Shown piece by piece: positions 63,026-64,000 of a stretch of 64,000 nucleotides of DNA. A program made the position numbers and the translations under genes. Position 1 is the stretch's first letter, and the number at the start of each line of letters is the position of its first letter. The notes under the pieces were generated by a model that searched no databases, had not been told where the DNA came from, and saw only the letters and a program-made list of their open reading frames with translations. This DNA comes from Prostheceraeus crozeri. Its lineage: Eukaryota > Platyhelminthes > Polycladida > Euryleptidae. The stretch lies in NCBI GenBank assembly GCA_907163375.1, contig CAJQUW010010273.1, positions 372,001 through 436,000 of the forward strand, written 5' to 3'.

Positions 63026-64000
63026 GGTAAGTTAATGACAAAATATAAAAATATTCAGTACTGGTACTGCATCAAAGTGTAATAATACATACGTACTGGT
63101 ATTGATATTAAGCTTGATGTACAATCATGGCCAAGTAGGCCTTCATATATTCTTGAATGAAATTTAATGTAGTTAAGTACCTGTTTGAGTTTGTAACTTA
63201 TTGATACTTTCTCATATACCATATACCAGGTACCGTACATCCACATGCAATGAAGTGTAATAAATTATACAGGTAGGATACACCGCTTAGATTGGTAGGT
63301 GCTTAAATCTGCGGGTATAGATAAAAAACTGTACATATTTATTATTAGATCATAATGAACGATTGATGTGTTCAGTCACAACATACTACACTAGTGGACA
63401 AAATTACGGAAACATTGTAATTAATTGCGCAATTCTCATATATTTTTGACAATTAATTACAATGAATTTATTGCAATTTCTTTGTTTTTTTGCTATATTA
63501 GTTGCAATTCTTGTATATTCCACGAACAATTTATTGCAATTATTGTATATTTCTCCCACAATTTATTGCGACTTAAGCGTACTCTATAGAGATTGAATTC
63601 TCATCCTTACAACAAAATGCAATGTACACAAAACCATCCTCGCATTTCTGTGTATGTTAGAGCAAACAATGTGAACTTTGATGACATGTAATTTGAAATT
63701 CTGTATACAGTTGATGCAATATCATTACAGCATAGAGTATTTTACGGCGACAAAACAGGAAAGTTTCACACAGATCTAGGATATGTAGGTCACTCGTCGT
63801 GTAGCTTGCTCATTTTGTCTCAAGCTTCCGATCATTAAGTAATCAACAGCACAGACTACTTAAGTCTGATGCCCTATTTATCATCATTCATTTGCAAACG
63901 AAACGCTGCAAATAAATATTTCTCGGCTTCTTTAGCTGACATACAAGGACACTGCGAATAAGCGATCTTTTAATTTCCTAGATCTGTGTTTTAATTATAT
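63026..64000. other. Right flank, no gene seen
   Basis: AT-rich. At 63393-63411, CTAGTGGACAAAATTACGG resembles the outer end of some Tc1-like elements, but no partner end is visible. A short degenerate repeat containing CAATTTATTGCAAT recurs three or four times at 63465-63570. Confidence 0.4.

Noticed and set aside
63393-63411. Tc1-like element at the right edge
   Set aside because: Only one possible end is visible, with no transposase or partner end inside the window.

Overview
The window is AT-rich metazoan (invertebrate-type) nuclear DNA that is almost entirely a nest of Polinton-class (Maverick/adintovirus-like) fossils. Canonical GT-AG introns, TATA boxes, AATAAA signals, Tc1/mariner-type elements and the absence of operon signals point to an animal; I cannot name the species.

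Layout. (A) 1-6830: a fragment of one Polinton-class element, minus-strand genes, carrying an inserted DD41D-type mariner (4964-6371) and a piece of terminal repeat related to that of element D. (B) 6835-about 20270: a second element cut off inside its DNA polymerase gene. (Spacer) 20271-22474: little more than relics, including a decayed transposase-like gene. (C) 22475-42741: a 20,267-bp element with matching terminal inverted repeats of about 0.31-0.36 kb and a perfect 6-bp target duplication (GTCCAA). It is arranged head to head with B and belongs to the same family. (D) about 43899-60394: a 16.5-kb element of a different lineage, with terminal inverted repeats of about 2 kb and no recognisable DNA polymerase. 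(Right flank) 60395-64000: a split, decayed gene of a widespread repeat-encoded, possibly transposase-like family.

How the genes fit together. B and C share one plan. One arm reads UBA-RING protein, unknown X, pX-like peptide, unknown Y, packaging ATPase, IPQEEY protein, integrase, penton, core protein, major capsid protein and adenain-type protease. The opposing arm carries protein-primed PolB, a PC4-like protein and a protein I read as a two-repeat TATA-binding-protein (TBP) homologue. Many element genes have a good TATA box shortly upstream, so the elements seem to carry promoters and a transcription module that could recognise them. C also carries an apparently undamaged eight-exon spliced gene, with every coding exon a multiple of three, between PolB and its right terminus. 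D has the capsid, protease, ATPase, integrase, UBA-RING and PC4-like genes, but adds a membrane protein and a PD-(D/E)XK nuclease resembling type II restriction enzymes, and lacks PolB and TBP. All four elements have interrupted genes and are treated as fossils.

Most noteworthy: the TBP-like/PC4-like module with overlapping genes; conserved hairpins between PolB and that module; the spliced cargo gene of C; the PolB-less element D with its restriction-enzyme-like nuclease; BIR-less UBA-RING proteins; and patchy identity between B and C that suggests sequence exchange. All comparisons were made by eye.
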